Positions 34,101 to 43,115 of a stretch of DNA of 64,000 nucleotides are shown here, in pieces (positions within the stretch are counted from its first letter, which is position 1; every line of letters begins with the position of its first letter). A model generated the notes under the pieces. It saw only the letters and a program-made list of their open reading frames with translations, did no database searches and had not been told where the DNA came from. The position numbers were made by a program, and so were the translations under genes. Origin of the DNA: Fibrobacter sp. UWR4 (lineage in GTDB: Bacteria; Fibrobacterota; Fibrobacteria; Fibrobacterales; Fibrobacteraceae); contig NZ_QGDU01000015.1 of the NCBI RefSeq assembly GCF_003149045.1, forward strand, positions 1 to 64,000. The letters are read 5' to 3'.

Positions 34101-37059
34101 TGTCCTGGAAGTTTCCGGTCGTCTGGTATTCCAGGTTCTGCTCCATGACTACAACCCCAACAACAAGACAACAAACTTCGGAGAACTTGTAGGTTCCTGG
34201 TCTCTGCGAGCCCATACCAGCGAAGACGATCCTGTACAGTTCAATGGTATTGACCTGACTAAGGGTCCCTACTACACGGGATCGGAAACAACCTTCCTGG
34301 AAACCGTCAACGGAGTCAAGGAAGTTGCATTCACTCGCGACCCCTACGTTACCGTATACTATCACGGAAGACACATCTACGGTTACGGCCCCGACTATAC
34401 TCCGGAAAACGGTCCTCAGGTCCACCGCGTTGTCAATCTTGCATTTGAAAGTCCCTTTGTTTCACCGGTTTCCTCCGTGGAAAAAGAAGAATACCAGACT
34501 TCCTATATTGCAACATCTGCCGTATCCCCCACCGGTATGCTGGACGACTTCGAAATGAACGGCAACTCCCGTATGGGTAACACCATGTACCTGTCCAGCA
34601 ACCGCAAGGACTCCCTGTTGTTCAGAATGGATACCACTTTGGGCTATTCCAACAACTACATGGAATTTGTAAGCTGGCATAACCACGCCGCAAACCTCAA
34701 CGGAAGCTACGATTGCGCCTGCGCTGTTGTTCGCAGCAACGTGGAGATCGACACCATTACCGTACCTCCAGAACAGCGTTACCTTGTCTTTACGGTAGAT
34801 ACGGTCAGGGCCTACATTCTGGGTTCCCCCACAGAGGTCCATGTCAAGCTTTTGGACAGCGCCCACACCCCCATTACCAACGAGCGCATTACCATCATTC
34901 TCGGTTCCGAAGCGGGTCTTGCAAAGTTCTACGCCTCTGCGGAAGCAACCATTTCCACCGCGGAAGACTTCAAGGTGGACGTGGTCAATGGCGAAGCAGT
35001 CTTTTACGTGAAGGCAGATCAGGTTCTGGAAACCAACCTGACCGTTCTAGGTCCCAACACGTCCAAGGTAGTCTATGCAAGTTCCACGGCACATCTTTCC
35101 GTGGCAGATCTTCCCCCATGGCCTCTAATTGAAACAGCAGTGATGGTGGATACGGATTGTGACAACAAACCGGATGCCATGAATATCGTCCTGTTCAACG
35201 ACTATACAGAAGGACAGACCTTCAAGTCCATCAAGTACGTCTACAACAATGACACCTTGACCGCCACCAACGTTATCAGTAAGGATGGCTTGAACATGGT
35301 GATCGCCCTGGACATTCAGGACACGTCCGTCAATACCAATCCCTCCGGCTACGTAGCCCTCGTGACTAACGACAAGGGAACCATCAGGACCGAGTCCACA
35401 TTCTACAAGGACGGCATCGCACCGACACTGCTTTCCGTATCTGTCCTGGAACGACTGGACACCGCAACAACAGACCATGTCTACTTCCAGTTCAGCGAGC
35501 CCATTGCCGATCCGGGAATTGAATGGCCCGTACAGCTATTCGCAGGCGATCAGATTACCGCAGGCGCCACCCCCGTGATCATTGAAGCAAAGGAATACAA
35601 CCCGGCTCTGAATATTTGGGAATACGAAATCGCCTTTGATGCAGGTGGAGGATCCCTGGTAAAAGAAGGCATGTTCGCCCAGTTACTGAGCACAAGCACA
35701 ATCCAGGACAAGAACGGTAACGGAATCGCTGCACTTTGCGGCCAGCCCAAGCTACCGATCACCCTGAAGCTAATTCCGATTCCCATGATCTACGCCTTCA
35801 TCTCCGATAACGATGAAGACGGCCTTGCAGAACATGTGGAAGTTGAATTTGCCCGTCCTATGGACACAAGACATATACCGGATAGCATATCCATTGACTT
35901 CGGTCTCTCCGAGGAAGAATCCATCAGGATTCCTGGCACAGACGCAATAATCGCCCCGGACGGAATGACAGCTGTCATTAACTTGAAAACGCCCTTTGCC
36001 CTGGGTAACACCAGCGGCAAGCACAGCGGGACAGTCAAGGGTATAGAAATCGAAGGCGCAGGTCTCGTTACCGAGCATCTTGGTTCCGGAGCCTCCTACA
36101 CCACTTCCAGCACCCTTGCTGAAGACATGGTGGGCCCGGTCATTACTTCCGCGGTCATGAGCAATAACAATTCCAGCAACCTCCAGTTCTTGCTGATTAG
36201 CTTGAGTGAACCCTGCAACAACCGGGACGCTTCCCTGGTACTTTACCGTCAAAAGCAGGATGGTCACGATACCACTATCTTCGAATCGGATCTTGCAACA
36301 GCGAATACACCGTCTAGAAGTTCTATCATGACTGTTGGCTACGATAAGGAAAGCCCGCTTTCCGTAAACGACGGAGACTACGTTCGTCTGCAGCCCAAGG
36401 AAATGAGCGCTATCATCGACATGAAGGGAAATCTCCCCTCCCTCAATAGTCCCTGGGTTCCCATTTCCGGAGTAGGAAAGCCTAGAATCAAGTTCAACGT
36501 AAAGATGGCTCAGCACCTGGTAAGCTCTGGCAACACCCAGCTTTCCGCACAGATGGGCGACAAGAATATCCGCTACTACGTAATGAACCCCACCACCAAG
36601 AAGCTAGATCTTATTGTAGGCGGCAAGGCTGTTCCCACCGTCCTCGATTCTGCAGCGTTAAGTGGTGCCGTATGGAAAATCGAGTTGAACGTACCTCGCG
36701 GAGCACCTTCTTCCGAAGAAGCCGCCTGGGACACCCTGAAGGTTCACTACAATATTCCCATCTACACGAACCTGGGTAGCTACGTAAATCGTCTTGCTGG
36801 CACCTTCAAGGTACTTCCCAACCAGCACTTCTCCTCTGCAGGCAAGGTCATATTCTTTGCAGAATGGGCCAATATGCCAGAAACCGGTATCCAGACGGAA
36901 TCTGGTCGTGCCGCAGGTACAGGCGCTTACGTCTACAAGGCAGAATTTGATTGCAAGTTCATCCCCAACAAGAATAAGGATGCGGCAACAATCAAACGAT
37001 TCGAAACTACCAATAGTTACGAAAAGACGGAAACCTTCGGTATCAAGAGAATCAAGTAA
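31195..37059 (+). CDS. giant secreted GH9 cellulase-like protein (second of tandem pair)
   Basis: A 1954-residue paralogue of the preceding protein. A signal peptide (about 1-21) and RPIRVNQSGF Ig-like domain (49-160) precede a GH9 domain (about 165-675) with Asp212 and Asp215 (WHDCGDH), PHNRTA near 610 and acid Glu656 in TATETCID. Fibronectin-like domains and beta-rich modules follow in the same order as in the first protein, including the DTDCDN segment and the SVSVLERLD/FSEP segment, and the same end motif TFGIKRIK. The two proteins are clearly divergent, so the duplication is old. It begins 21 bp after the first gene with no visible Shine-Dalgarno sequence, implying coupling. Confidence 0.9.
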   Translation: MMKLIKTALFLGMTIVTAATAADDFPNIDRTDKVSERRYLDSLNVYNRRPIRVNQSGFRPQDHKYAYVADPSVKTFKVIDANTGKQVDAGNTNLTLLDANAPKPNIWVNGSFNSLDVLYEFGKNDSLTTATEALYKADFTGLTTMGEYYIVVGNDTSATFYVHPSIFNAILENSLKFFGIQRCGNTKSHMHAACHLKDGSAIGHDLTGGWHDCGDHFKPSETIGYTAYALATTYLVYKDKAEDRYGNSYADTTITDGIPDILYEAKVGADYIFKLYKASKADGLIAKNDMYHTVGSELDHQFWDVPEKQDAQAYTKGGPDRDVTAEVGTYSGAFAAALAYFAAGWEPYDPVYADSLLEAARDIYTNVTFPHTTAGQYGLTKSTIPSDLYPGGSNPSNMNDDAAAAALALWYATKDTIYQYDLYKNTKIHDNPDNYRFNNEPNDAGPYFRGGYLGQISGFYPGGWMTDYENVHAYVLFSFVKLILENKEVALSYNVGELERDTLLQRATNSLRRLTDDGSQGSNKIYENRFGSVKAVPPYNLVWTSSDWGFNRYNMGAANAIFMLSEITTGAEHEAYLNLALDNIYYNLGANPWDISFIMGAGDKNQNHPHNRTANPDGYNAGGMPYEYRCPRGALMGGAAPTRTLLEDWKDYTATETCIDFSVQLLMPAQSLAATLPIDAEGPLFSNIAGTPITETSAIVSWDANEVALVTVFYNTTPSASGAKSVQQTTASKGGAVTLEGLVMGETYYFFLEGMDTKRNISTDDNHGQWYQFTMTPSTTTISGVTICQVDNRSAKIFWWSGDRMNGIVNYGTSMTALNEAQAAEGGAVLFHQATLTNLKPGTTYYFNVSSGATTDDNGGKGYSFTTDAYSTYANLDISIKPSSYQDNAVCSDWKDCKQFIINITNNDTIPFEDFELRLYLNNPNLSALCNIKQNFGGSGLAGPPISIDFGTAQPDGFGGYYLPIKANGVLEVSGRLVFQVLLHDYNPNNKTTNFGELVGSWSLRAHTSEDDPVQFNGIDLTKGPYYTGSETTFLETVNGVKEVAFTRDPYVTVYYHGRHIYGYGPDYTPENGPQVHRVVNLAFESPFVSPVSSVEKEEYQTSYIATSAVSPTGMLDDFEMNGNSRMGNTMYLSSNRKDSLLFRMDTTLGYSNNYMEFVSWHNHAANLNGSYDCACAVVRSNVEIDTITVPPEQRYLVFTVDTVRAYILGSPTEVHVKLLDSAHTPITNERITIILGSEAGLAKFYASAEATISTAEDFKVDVVNGEAVFYVKADQVLETNLTVLGPNTSKVVYASSTAHLSVADLPPWPLIETAVMVDTDCDNKPDAMNIVLFNDYTEGQTFKSIKYVYNNDTLTATNVISKDGLNMVIALDIQDTSVNTNPSGYVALVTNDKGTIRTESTFYKDGIAPTLLSVSVLERLDTATTDHVYFQFSEPIADPGIEWPVQLFAGDQITAGATPVIIEAKEYNPALNIWEYEIAFDAGGGSLVKEGMFAQLLSTSTIQDKNGNGIAALCGQPKLPITLKLIPIPMIYAFISDNDEDGLAEHVEVEFARPMDTRHIPDSISIDFGLSEEESIRIPGTDAIIAPDGMTAVINLKTPFALGNTSGKHSGTVKGIEIEGAGLVTEHLGSGASYTTSSTLAEDMVGPVITSAVMSNNNSSNLQFLLISLSEPCNNRDASLVLYRQKQDGHDTTIFESDLATANTPSRSSIMTVGYDKESPLSVNDGDYVRLQPKEMSAIIDMKGNLPSLNSPWVPISGVGKPRIKFNVKMAQHLVSSGNTQLSAQMGDKNIRYYVMNPTTKKLDLIVGGKAVPTVLDSAALSGAVWKIELNVPRGAPSSEEAAWDTLKVHYNIPIYTNLGSYVNRLAGTFKVLPNQHFSSAGKVIFFAEWANMPETGIQTESGRAAGTGAYVYKAEFDCKFIPNKNKDAATIKRFETTNSYEKTETFGIKRIK

Positions 37060-37074
37060 GAGGGAACTCCTTTC

Positions 37075-39429
37075 ATGGCAGAGTGCTTATACTCCGATTC
37101 TCTCTACCTTCAGTTCATCACGCTTCTAACGCTATTTACCGTAATAGCGTTCCCCATGCTGATGAAAAAGAAGATCGAAGTTAAGCACACGCCCTCTATT
37201 TTATCGAGATTCGTCTTCATCTGTGCCGTATGGAGTATCTGTAGCTTTGTCGGAAACACGTTCTTTAGCGGTTTCATGGAAATCGGTTCCGATCAATATA
37301 TCGGTCGTCAGATAGTTTTCGGAATTCAGTCCATTGCCTGGGTCCAGCTAGGTATCCAGGCAATCCGTATGGGAGACCTTCTCGCTCTCCAGAAAAAGAC
37401 GACTTCCTTTGATAGTGTCAGGATTATTGCAATCATTGCGGCCATATCCCTGAACACACTGCTGATCATCGCCCCAAACGCCATCACAAGCATTTCCATT
37501 GGTGGTTTCACGCCCTTTGCCGAGCAGCCCATTGCCATCAGCTTTGCATGTCTGTTCCTGATATTTGTATCGCCGTTTCTCATAGGAGCAAGTTTCTTAC
37601 TGTTGAAACAGGCAATGAACAGCACACGCAGTTCATTCAACAGCACCTCCATCCATATGGCCGCTGTATTTTCCTTTGTGGTTGCAACCGCATTTTTCTT
37701 TGACTTCATCATCCCTATTTTCATCGGTAACCGTTCGGGACTTACACTCAACCAGTATATGATTTGGCACCAGTACTTTACCGTCATGATCACCATTATG
37801 AGCGGACAATACTACACCTCCACCTCCATGAAGAACAAGGGGGCCTCCTGGTTCCTGAGCAAGCTGATCAGCAAGATGGAGGAAGGAATCATCTACTTTG
37901 ATGATTTTGGAAAGATCGATTTCGTAAACGGGGGAGCCTGCAAGTTGCTGGGATTGAAAGCCGAAGATATCCGAGGAAAATCCATCCGAAGCTTATTCCC
38001 TCCCAACCTGGACTTTTTCCGCGAAGTGGTCTACAACAACATCAAGATGAACATCAATGGCGAACCCCACTCCTTCAAGATTCATTTCTTCAAGAGTAGG
38101 CAGACACTGACCACGGTGATCAACATCGCCTACTTTACGGACCTTTCCAAGACCATGCTGCTCCAGCAGAACCTAAAAACACTGAACGCACAGTACGTGG
38201 AGTACACCCATGATCTAGTTCGTTACCAGGACCGTCTGAATAAGGAAGCCAGCATTAAGGCCGAAAAGGAAAACGTTCTGAACACCTTGATTAACGCACT
38301 TCCCTTTAGAGTTTGGTACAAGAGCGAAAAGGGCGTGTACCAGAAGCAGAACCAGCAGGATCTGGACAGGCAGGGATCTCTGGAAGGAATCATCGATCCT
38401 CCGGACAAAGTTTCCATTTACGAGTCCACCGCCCGCGAAACCGGTGAAGTCGGGACGTACACTTCCTACGAAGACAAGGACGGCACCGAGATCTCCCTGG
38501 ACGAAGCGAACAAACTAACAAAGGACGGGGAACCGGTTTCCACATTCGACATCATGTATATTCCCATTGTGCAGGGAAAGCCTCCTTTCAAGACACTCTG
38601 CATCATGGTGGACATGACAAAGCAGCGAAGGCTGGAACAGGAGCGAAATATGCTGCGCGAGCAGAAGTTCATCCATAGCCGTCTTGAAGAACTGGGCACC
38701 ATGTGCGGAGCCTTCGCTCACGACTACAACAATATTCTCGGCTCCCAGATCGGATTCTGCCAGCTGGCCCAGGAAATGCTCCCCAAGGACCATCAGGCCT
38801 ACATGTTCATTTCCGAAGCATTGAAGGCTGCAGAACGCGGCAAGACCTCCCTGAACGAACTGCTGGATACGATCCGTGGCAAGGCAAGTTCTGCAACACC
38901 CGCAATCGTATTTGCTCCCTACATGATTATCGAAGACGTGGTGAAGAAGATTTCCCTCACCTTGCCGCCCACCATTACAGTCCACAGTGAAGAGCTGGAT
39001 CGATCCTTGAAGATTAGCGGTATCGTAGCCTCACTGGACCGTGTCATCAGCAACCTGGCAAACAACGCCATCTTTGCCATGAAGGAAAAGGGAGGAAGCC
39101 TTACCTTCAAGTTGGATTCCACCGAGCTTAAGGAACAGTTGGTGGTACCTTATGTCCCCCCGATTCCTCCAGGAACATACGCCAGGATTTCCGTCGCCGA
39201 CACAGGCACCGGAATGGACTCTGGCACCCTGGAACGCATCTTTGCACCCTTTTTCACCACAAAAGCACCGGGCGAAGGCCTTGGTTTAGGCCTCTCTTCC
39301 GCATTAAGACTGCTAAAAGAGGGCAATGCCTACTTTACAGTGCAGACCACATTGGGAAAAGGAACTACATTTAATCTGTATTGGCCATTGGTAAATGAAA
39401 ATAAGGAGGACTCATGTCCACAATCCTGA
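37075..39429 (+). CDS. membrane histidine kinase with PAS domain
   Basis: A 784-residue kinase. About seven transmembrane helices occupy residues 10-250. A PAS domain follows (about 262-370; MEEGIIYFDDFGKIDFVNGG), then a coiled-coil and a second PAS-like region (about 400-515). The phospho-accepting His is probably His549 in FAHDYNNILG, the AHDxNN type. The ATPase domain has N (NLANNAIFAM), G1 (VADTGTGMD) and G2 (GEGLGLGLSS) boxes. It lies 15 bp after the second GH9 gene, with AGAGGGAAC before the ATG, and overlaps the receiver gene by 16 bp. It should phosphorylate that receiver. The signal sensed by the 7TM part is unknown. Confidence 0.88.
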   Translation: MAECLYSDSLYLQFITLLTLFTVIAFPMLMKKKIEVKHTPSILSRFVFICAVWSICSFVGNTFFSGFMEIGSDQYIGRQIVFGIQSIAWVQLGIQAIRMGDLLALQKKTTSFDSVRIIAIIAAISLNTLLIIAPNAITSISIGGFTPFAEQPIAISFACLFLIFVSPFLIGASFLLLKQAMNSTRSSFNSTSIHMAAVFSFVVATAFFFDFIIPIFIGNRSGLTLNQYMIWHQYFTVMITIMSGQYYTSTSMKNKGASWFLSKLISKMEEGIIYFDDFGKIDFVNGGACKLLGLKAEDIRGKSIRSLFPPNLDFFREVVYNNIKMNINGEPHSFKIHFFKSRQTLTTVINIAYFTDLSKTMLLQQNLKTLNAQYVEYTHDLVRYQDRLNKEASIKAEKENVLNTLINALPFRVWYKSEKGVYQKQNQQDLDRQGSLEGIIDPPDKVSIYESTARETGEVGTYTSYEDKDGTEISLDEANKLTKDGEPVSTFDIMYIPIVQGKPPFKTLCIMVDMTKQRRLEQERNMLREQKFIHSRLEELGTMCGAFAHDYNNILGSQIGFCQLAQEMLPKDHQAYMFISEALKAAERGKTSLNELLDTIRGKASSATPAIVFAPYMIIEDVVKKISLTLPPTITVHSEELDRSLKISGIVASLDRVISNLANNAIFAMKEKGGSLTFKLDSTELKEQLVVPYVPPIPPGTYARISVADTGTGMDSGTLERIFAPFFTTKAPGEGLGLGLSSALRLLKEGNAYFTVQTTLGKGTTFNLYWPLVNENKEDSCPQS

Positions 39430-39788
39430 TTATTGACGACGACGAACAGTTTAACCTGATGCTGAAATCCGCCCTTGAAATCAAGGGTTACGAAGTTGAA
39501 ACCGCCAGCAGTGGAAAGTCCGCTCGTACCATGTATCAGAACAAGAAGTATGATGTAGTCATTACCGACATCATCATGCCGGATGGAGATGGCTTTGAAG
39601 TTATTTTGGACCTGCGTCGCATGAACATGATCGACCGTACCATCGCAGTGAGCGGTGGTGGCCGTACCGCTGCAGACGACTACCTGGTCACTGCAGAACA
39701 CTTCGACGTAGCAGCCGTATTCAACAAGCCGGTGGACCTGCAGGGTCTCCGCGCCAAGGTTGAAGAAATTATCCAGAAGCACGCCTAA
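39414..39788 (+). CDS. stand-alone response regulator receiver protein
   Basis: A 124-residue CheY-like protein with only a receiver domain. The acidic pocket is Asp8-Asp9 (IIDDDEQ), the phospho-accepting residue Asp52 (VVITDIIMPDGDG), the switch Ser is in AVSGGG and the Lys in FNKPVD. It has the full set of residues for phosphorylation. The start overlaps the kinase gene by 16 bp and AAGGAGG precedes it within that gene. With no output domain, it must pass the signal by protein contact, possibly to the sigma-54 activator encoded 24 bp downstream. Confidence 0.9.
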   Translation: MSTILIIDDDEQFNLMLKSALEIKGYEVETASSGKSARTMYQNKKYDVVITDIIMPDGDGFEVILDLRRMNMIDRTIAVSGGGRTAADDYLVTAEHFDVAAVFNKPVDLQGLRAKVEEIIQKHA

Positions 39789-39812
39789 TAGGTTGTTTCA
39801 ATCGTTCGAACA

Positions 39813-41288
39813 ATGAACATTCTTATCGCTGATCAGGATCAGAAGTTCCTCAGCGACATCCAGCGCTCTTGGTCCGTCGGGGACACGGAGTTGTTGTGCT
39901 GTCATGAAGAACGGGATCTCCTAACGCTTGTCAAAAAGACCTCCCTGGACCTCGCCTTTGTCGAGGTTCCTTTCCTCATGCAGGAAAACATCGACATGGT
40001 GAGCTTTTTGAAGGAGCATCATCCGGGGATCGAAATTTTTGTTCTTTGCGATGACCGAAACTGGCAGGGTGCCGCCAGTGCCATTACCCGCGGCGCCAAC
40101 AGTTTCTTAAAGAAGCCCATTACCATCTCCCAGTTGGAGAGCACCGCCCAGAAAATCCAGGCGCAACTCCACAACAAGTCCAACAACCAGCTCATGGAAT
40201 CCCAGGTGCTGGACAGCCTGTTGGGCAACACTCCGGAGATGCGCAAGATTCTCAAGACCGTCTACAAGATTGCCCCCACCAACAGTACCGTACTCATTAC
40301 GGGCGAATCCGGTTCCGGCAAGGAATTCCTGGCAAATGTGGTCCACCGCTACAGCAAGCGCGCAGGCGAGCCATTCGTCGCAGTGAACTGCGGGGCCATT
40401 CCGGAAAACCTGGTGGAAAGCGAATTGTTCGGTAGCAAGAAGGGCGCCTATACCGGTTCTACGGGCGACAAGAAAGGTCTTTTTGAATCCGCCAATGGCG
40501 GAACCCTTTTCCTGGACGAAGTGGGCGAACTCTCCCCCGCAACCCAGGTCAAGCTGCTGCGCTTCCTGCAGAGTCACGAGATCCGCAGAGTGGGCGAAAC
40601 GGAGCCCCGTTATTTGGACGTACGCATTATTGCAGCCACCAACAGAAACCTTCAGGAACGAATGGTCAGCGGGAACTTCCGCGAGGACTTGTACTACCGC
40701 CTGAACACATTCCACCTGCAGTTGCCGCCCCTCCGTGAACGCAAGCCCGCACTTCCCAACCTGATCAAGTACTTCATTCTCAAGAATAAGGAATCCCAAG
40801 GCAAGGACATTGTGGACCTGGAACCGGCAGCGCTTTATGCCCTGACCAAGTATCCCTACCCCGGCAACATCCGCGAACTGGAAAATATTATCGAGCATGC
40901 CATCGTGCTTTCCGAAAACGGTATTATCCGCCTGGAAGACCTACCGGAGAACGTCCAGCAGGAAGCCAAGGAAAAGACCATGGCCATCTGCCACACCCCC
41001 AGTTCCAAGGCAGCCAGCGTCGATGTAACGGAATCTGCAGCGTCTGCGGAACCTTGCGTCATCGAGTTTTCCAAGCCGGCAGCAGCGACTACGGCAGCAC
41101 CTGCAGTTACCGCTTCTACAGACGACGACATTCTTTCCCTGGAAGAAATGGAACGCCGTCACATTCTGCATGCCCTCAGCATCTGCAACAACAACAAGAC
41201 CAAGGTCTGCGAAAAGCTGGGCATTAGCCGAGCCACTCTCTGGCGCAAGCTGAAGGAACTGAAAATCGAAATGGAAGGGGAAGACTAA
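39813..41288 (+). CDS. NtrC-type sigma-54 activator with atypical receiver
   Basis: A 491-residue transcription activator. The receiver-like N-terminus (1-115) has the acidic residues Asp7 and Asp9 and Lys in FLKKPI, but the phospho-accepting Asp is replaced by Glu51 (AFVEVPF) and the switch Thr/Ser by Cys. The AAA+ domain (about 135-375) has Walker A GESGSGKE, GAYTGS in place of the usual GAFTGA loop, LFLDEVGEL and an Arg finger region. A Pro/Ala linker leads to a Fis-type helix-turn-helix (LGISRATLWRKLKEL) at the end. It should open sigma-54 promoters without needing phosphorylation of itself. It is the last gene of the GH9 cluster. Confidence 0.9.
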   Translation: MNILIADQDQKFLSDIQRSWSVGDTELLCCHEERDLLTLVKKTSLDLAFVEVPFLMQENIDMVSFLKEHHPGIEIFVLCDDRNWQGAASAITRGANSFLKKPITISQLESTAQKIQAQLHNKSNNQLMESQVLDSLLGNTPEMRKILKTVYKIAPTNSTVLITGESGSGKEFLANVVHRYSKRAGEPFVAVNCGAIPENLVESELFGSKKGAYTGSTGDKKGLFESANGGTLFLDEVGELSPATQVKLLRFLQSHEIRRVGETEPRYLDVRIIAATNRNLQERMVSGNFREDLYYRLNTFHLQLPPLRERKPALPNLIKYFILKNKESQGKDIVDLEPAALYALTKYPYPGNIRELENIIEHAIVLSENGIIRLEDLPENVQQEAKEKTMAICHTPSSKAASVDVTESAASAEPCVIEFSKPAAATTAAPAVTASTDDDILSLEEMERRHILHALSICNNNKTKVCEKLGISRATLWRKLKELKIEMEGED

Positions 41289-41304
41289 CTAGACGCCGTC
41301 GGCC

Positions 41305-42258
41305 CTAGACTTCCACAAGGGTTGCCACCAGGCAGGAATCCTTAGAGCTTCCGCTGGCAACAAAGTCAATATCCTGGGATTTCTTCCAGGATGTTTTTGC
41401 ATCGGGATGAACCGCGCCCACGGCATCACGGACACTACGTGCAAAGCGATTCAACTCAAATTCGCTATAGTTGGAACTGACCATAAAGAAGCCGCCCTGA
41501 TTCAGGAGCGTGGCACAGTCTGAAACCAACGGCATCAGGTGTTCACGAACGTTGAAGTTGGTTCCCTTAAAGCGAGCGAAGCTTGGGGGATCCAGGACGA
41601 TACCATCAAACTTCAGGCCTTTCTTCTGGGCCCAATGGACATACTCCACGGCGTTTCCCTTGAAGAATTCACCCGGGCGTAAATCCAGATGGTTCAATGC
41701 GAAATTCGCACGGCCCTTGTCCAGAATCTTTCCGCTAATGTCTGCGTTAGTTGCCTGTACGGCACCGCCCAGGCGGGCATGAACCGAGAAGGAGCAAGTG
41801 TAACTGAACAAGTTCAGGAAACGCTTGCCTTCGCAACGAGTCCCCACTTCCAAGCGGATGGCTCGCATATCCAGGAACAGGCCCGGATTCACCGTATCCA
41901 GCAGGTCAATATTGAATTTGGCGGGTCCTTCAAAGACTGTTCCCGTGGAGTCCGCCTCACTGCCGATCAGAACTTCCATAGGCGCGTTTTCCAGGGACTT
42001 TCCGGAACTGGAAAGACGTTCCTTCACCACCAGGCAAGCCGGAGAGAAAACTTCACCTACGGCAGCTACAACAGCGGATTTCTGACGGAGAAGTTCGTGG
42101 CCGAAATACTGGATCTGGTAGCGGTCGCCAAAGCGGTCCAAGGTAAGGCCGGGAAAACCATCAGCAGCGCCGTTCACCACACGATAGGCATTCGTGATTT
42201 CAAAAAGAGGTTCACGCTTTTCGTGGGCTTGCTGCAGGAGGTTCTTTAAGTCGGCCAT
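41305..42258 (-). CDS. RlmI-like SAM-dependent rRNA methyltransferase
   Basis: A 317-residue methyltransferase. The C-terminal Rossmann part carries KRFLNLFSYTCSFSVHARLGG (motif I region), NADISGKIL and the catalytic-type DGIVLDPPSFAR, as in RlmI/YccW and related 23S rRNA m5C methyltransferases. The N-terminal part (EITNAYRVVNGAADGFPGLTLDRFG) matches the central domain of RlmI, but the N-terminal PUA domain is absent. ATG 42258 opens at MADLKNLLQQ; the longer frame to 42684 overlaps the sigma factor gene on the other strand and is not used. The exact target base is not known. Confidence 0.83.
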   Translation of the reverse strand: MADLKNLLQQAHEKREPLFEITNAYRVVNGAADGFPGLTLDRFGDRYQIQYFGHELLRQKSAVVAAVGEVFSPACLVVKERLSSSGKSLENAPMEVLIGSEADSTGTVFEGPAKFNIDLLDTVNPGLFLDMRAIRLEVGTRCEGKRFLNLFSYTCSFSVHARLGGAVQATNADISGKILDKGRANFALNHLDLRPGEFFKGNAVEYVHWAQKKGLKFDGIVLDPPSFARFKGTNFNVREHLMPLVSDCATLLNQGGFFMVSSNYSEFELNRFARSVRDAVGAVHPDAKTSWKKSQDIDFVASGSSKDSCLVATLVEV

Positions 42259-42339
42259 AAAACAAAAATAAAAAATGTGGAGCGAAACTTCAACAAAGTC
42301 CGTATTAAGAGGTAAACCTCTTTCCAAAAGGAATCTATC

Positions 42340-43068
42340 ATGAAGAGGATCAAAGAAAAGTTCAAGTCCGACCGTCTCCTCACCCGCGAAGAAGAAGAAA
42401 TTCTTTTCCATCTGGCCAAGAAAGGCAATCACGCAGCCAAGGAAAAAATCCTTCGATCCAACATGCGCTTCGTCATCCAGGTAGCACACAACTACAGCAA
42501 CCAGACCCTCTCCCTGGAGGAGCTGATCAATGAAGGCGCCATCGGACTGTGGAATTCCATTGACTACTACGACCCCAGCAGAGGAGTCCGCTTTATCACC
42601 TATGCAGTCTGGTGGATCAAGGCCAGCATCACCCGCGCCATCAGCGAGAAGGGAAACCTCATTCGCATTCCCCTCAACCAGCAACTACTCCTGAAAAAAG
42701 CAAAAAAAGAATGCCGCTGCGGAGCGGAACTTAATCCAGAAATGAAGCTTCTGGACACCGTCATGAGTCGCCCTTCCTTCCCCCTGGACGAAATCATTCG
42801 GGACACCAGGAGTACTCCTGTAGACCAAGGAATGGAGCAGGAACTCAAGAGCAAGTTTTTAAACAAGATTCTAAATAAACTACCGCTCAAGGAACAAATG
42901 GTCACCAAGGACCTGAATGGAATCGGATCGGATTACGCCCGAAGCGTCCGGGAGGAAAGCAAAATCCTAAAAGTGTCCCGGGAAAGAATCCGCCAACTAA
43001 GGGACCAGGCATTGACCCGGATCCGCAACATGAATCACGATGGCTACCTTACCGCTGAACTAGGATAA
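42340..43068 (+). CDS. short sigma-70 family RNA polymerase sigma factor
   Basis: A 242-residue group 2/3-type sigma factor without region 1.1. Region 2 is clear (NMRFVIQVAHNYSNQTLS, EGAIGLWNSIDYYDPSRGVRF, TYAVWWIKASITRAI near residues 43-105). A shortened region 3 follows (SEKGNLIRIPLNQQ), then region 4 with a helix-turn-helix (LKVSRERIRQLRDQALTRIR). It resembles primary sigma factors in region 2.4 and could read related promoters. No anti-sigma gene is adjacent. AAGGAA precedes the ATG and a good terminator follows. It could be a stress or stationary sigma factor; nothing here shows which. Confidence 0.87.
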   Translation: MKRIKEKFKSDRLLTREEEEILFHLAKKGNHAAKEKILRSNMRFVIQVAHNYSNQTLSLEELINEGAIGLWNSIDYYDPSRGVRFITYAVWWIKASITRAISEKGNLIRIPLNQQLLLKKAKKECRCGAELNPEMKLLDTVMSRPSFPLDEIIRDTRSTPVDQGMEQELKSKFLNKILNKLPLKEQMVTKDLNGIGSDYARSVREESKILKVSRERIRQLRDQALTRIRNMNHDGYLTAELG

Positions 43069-43073
43069 AAAAA

Positions 43074-43095
43074 GGAGCCTTACGGCTCCTCTTTT
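43074..43095. terminator. terminator between the sigma factor and nrdR genes
   Basis: GGAGCC (43074-43079) and GGCTCC (43084-43089) pair around TTAC, followed by TCTTTT; the other strand has AAAAAA, so it may act for both convergent genes. Confidence 0.8.
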
Positions 43096-43115
43096 CGTCA
43101 TGCTGATGCTCAGCT

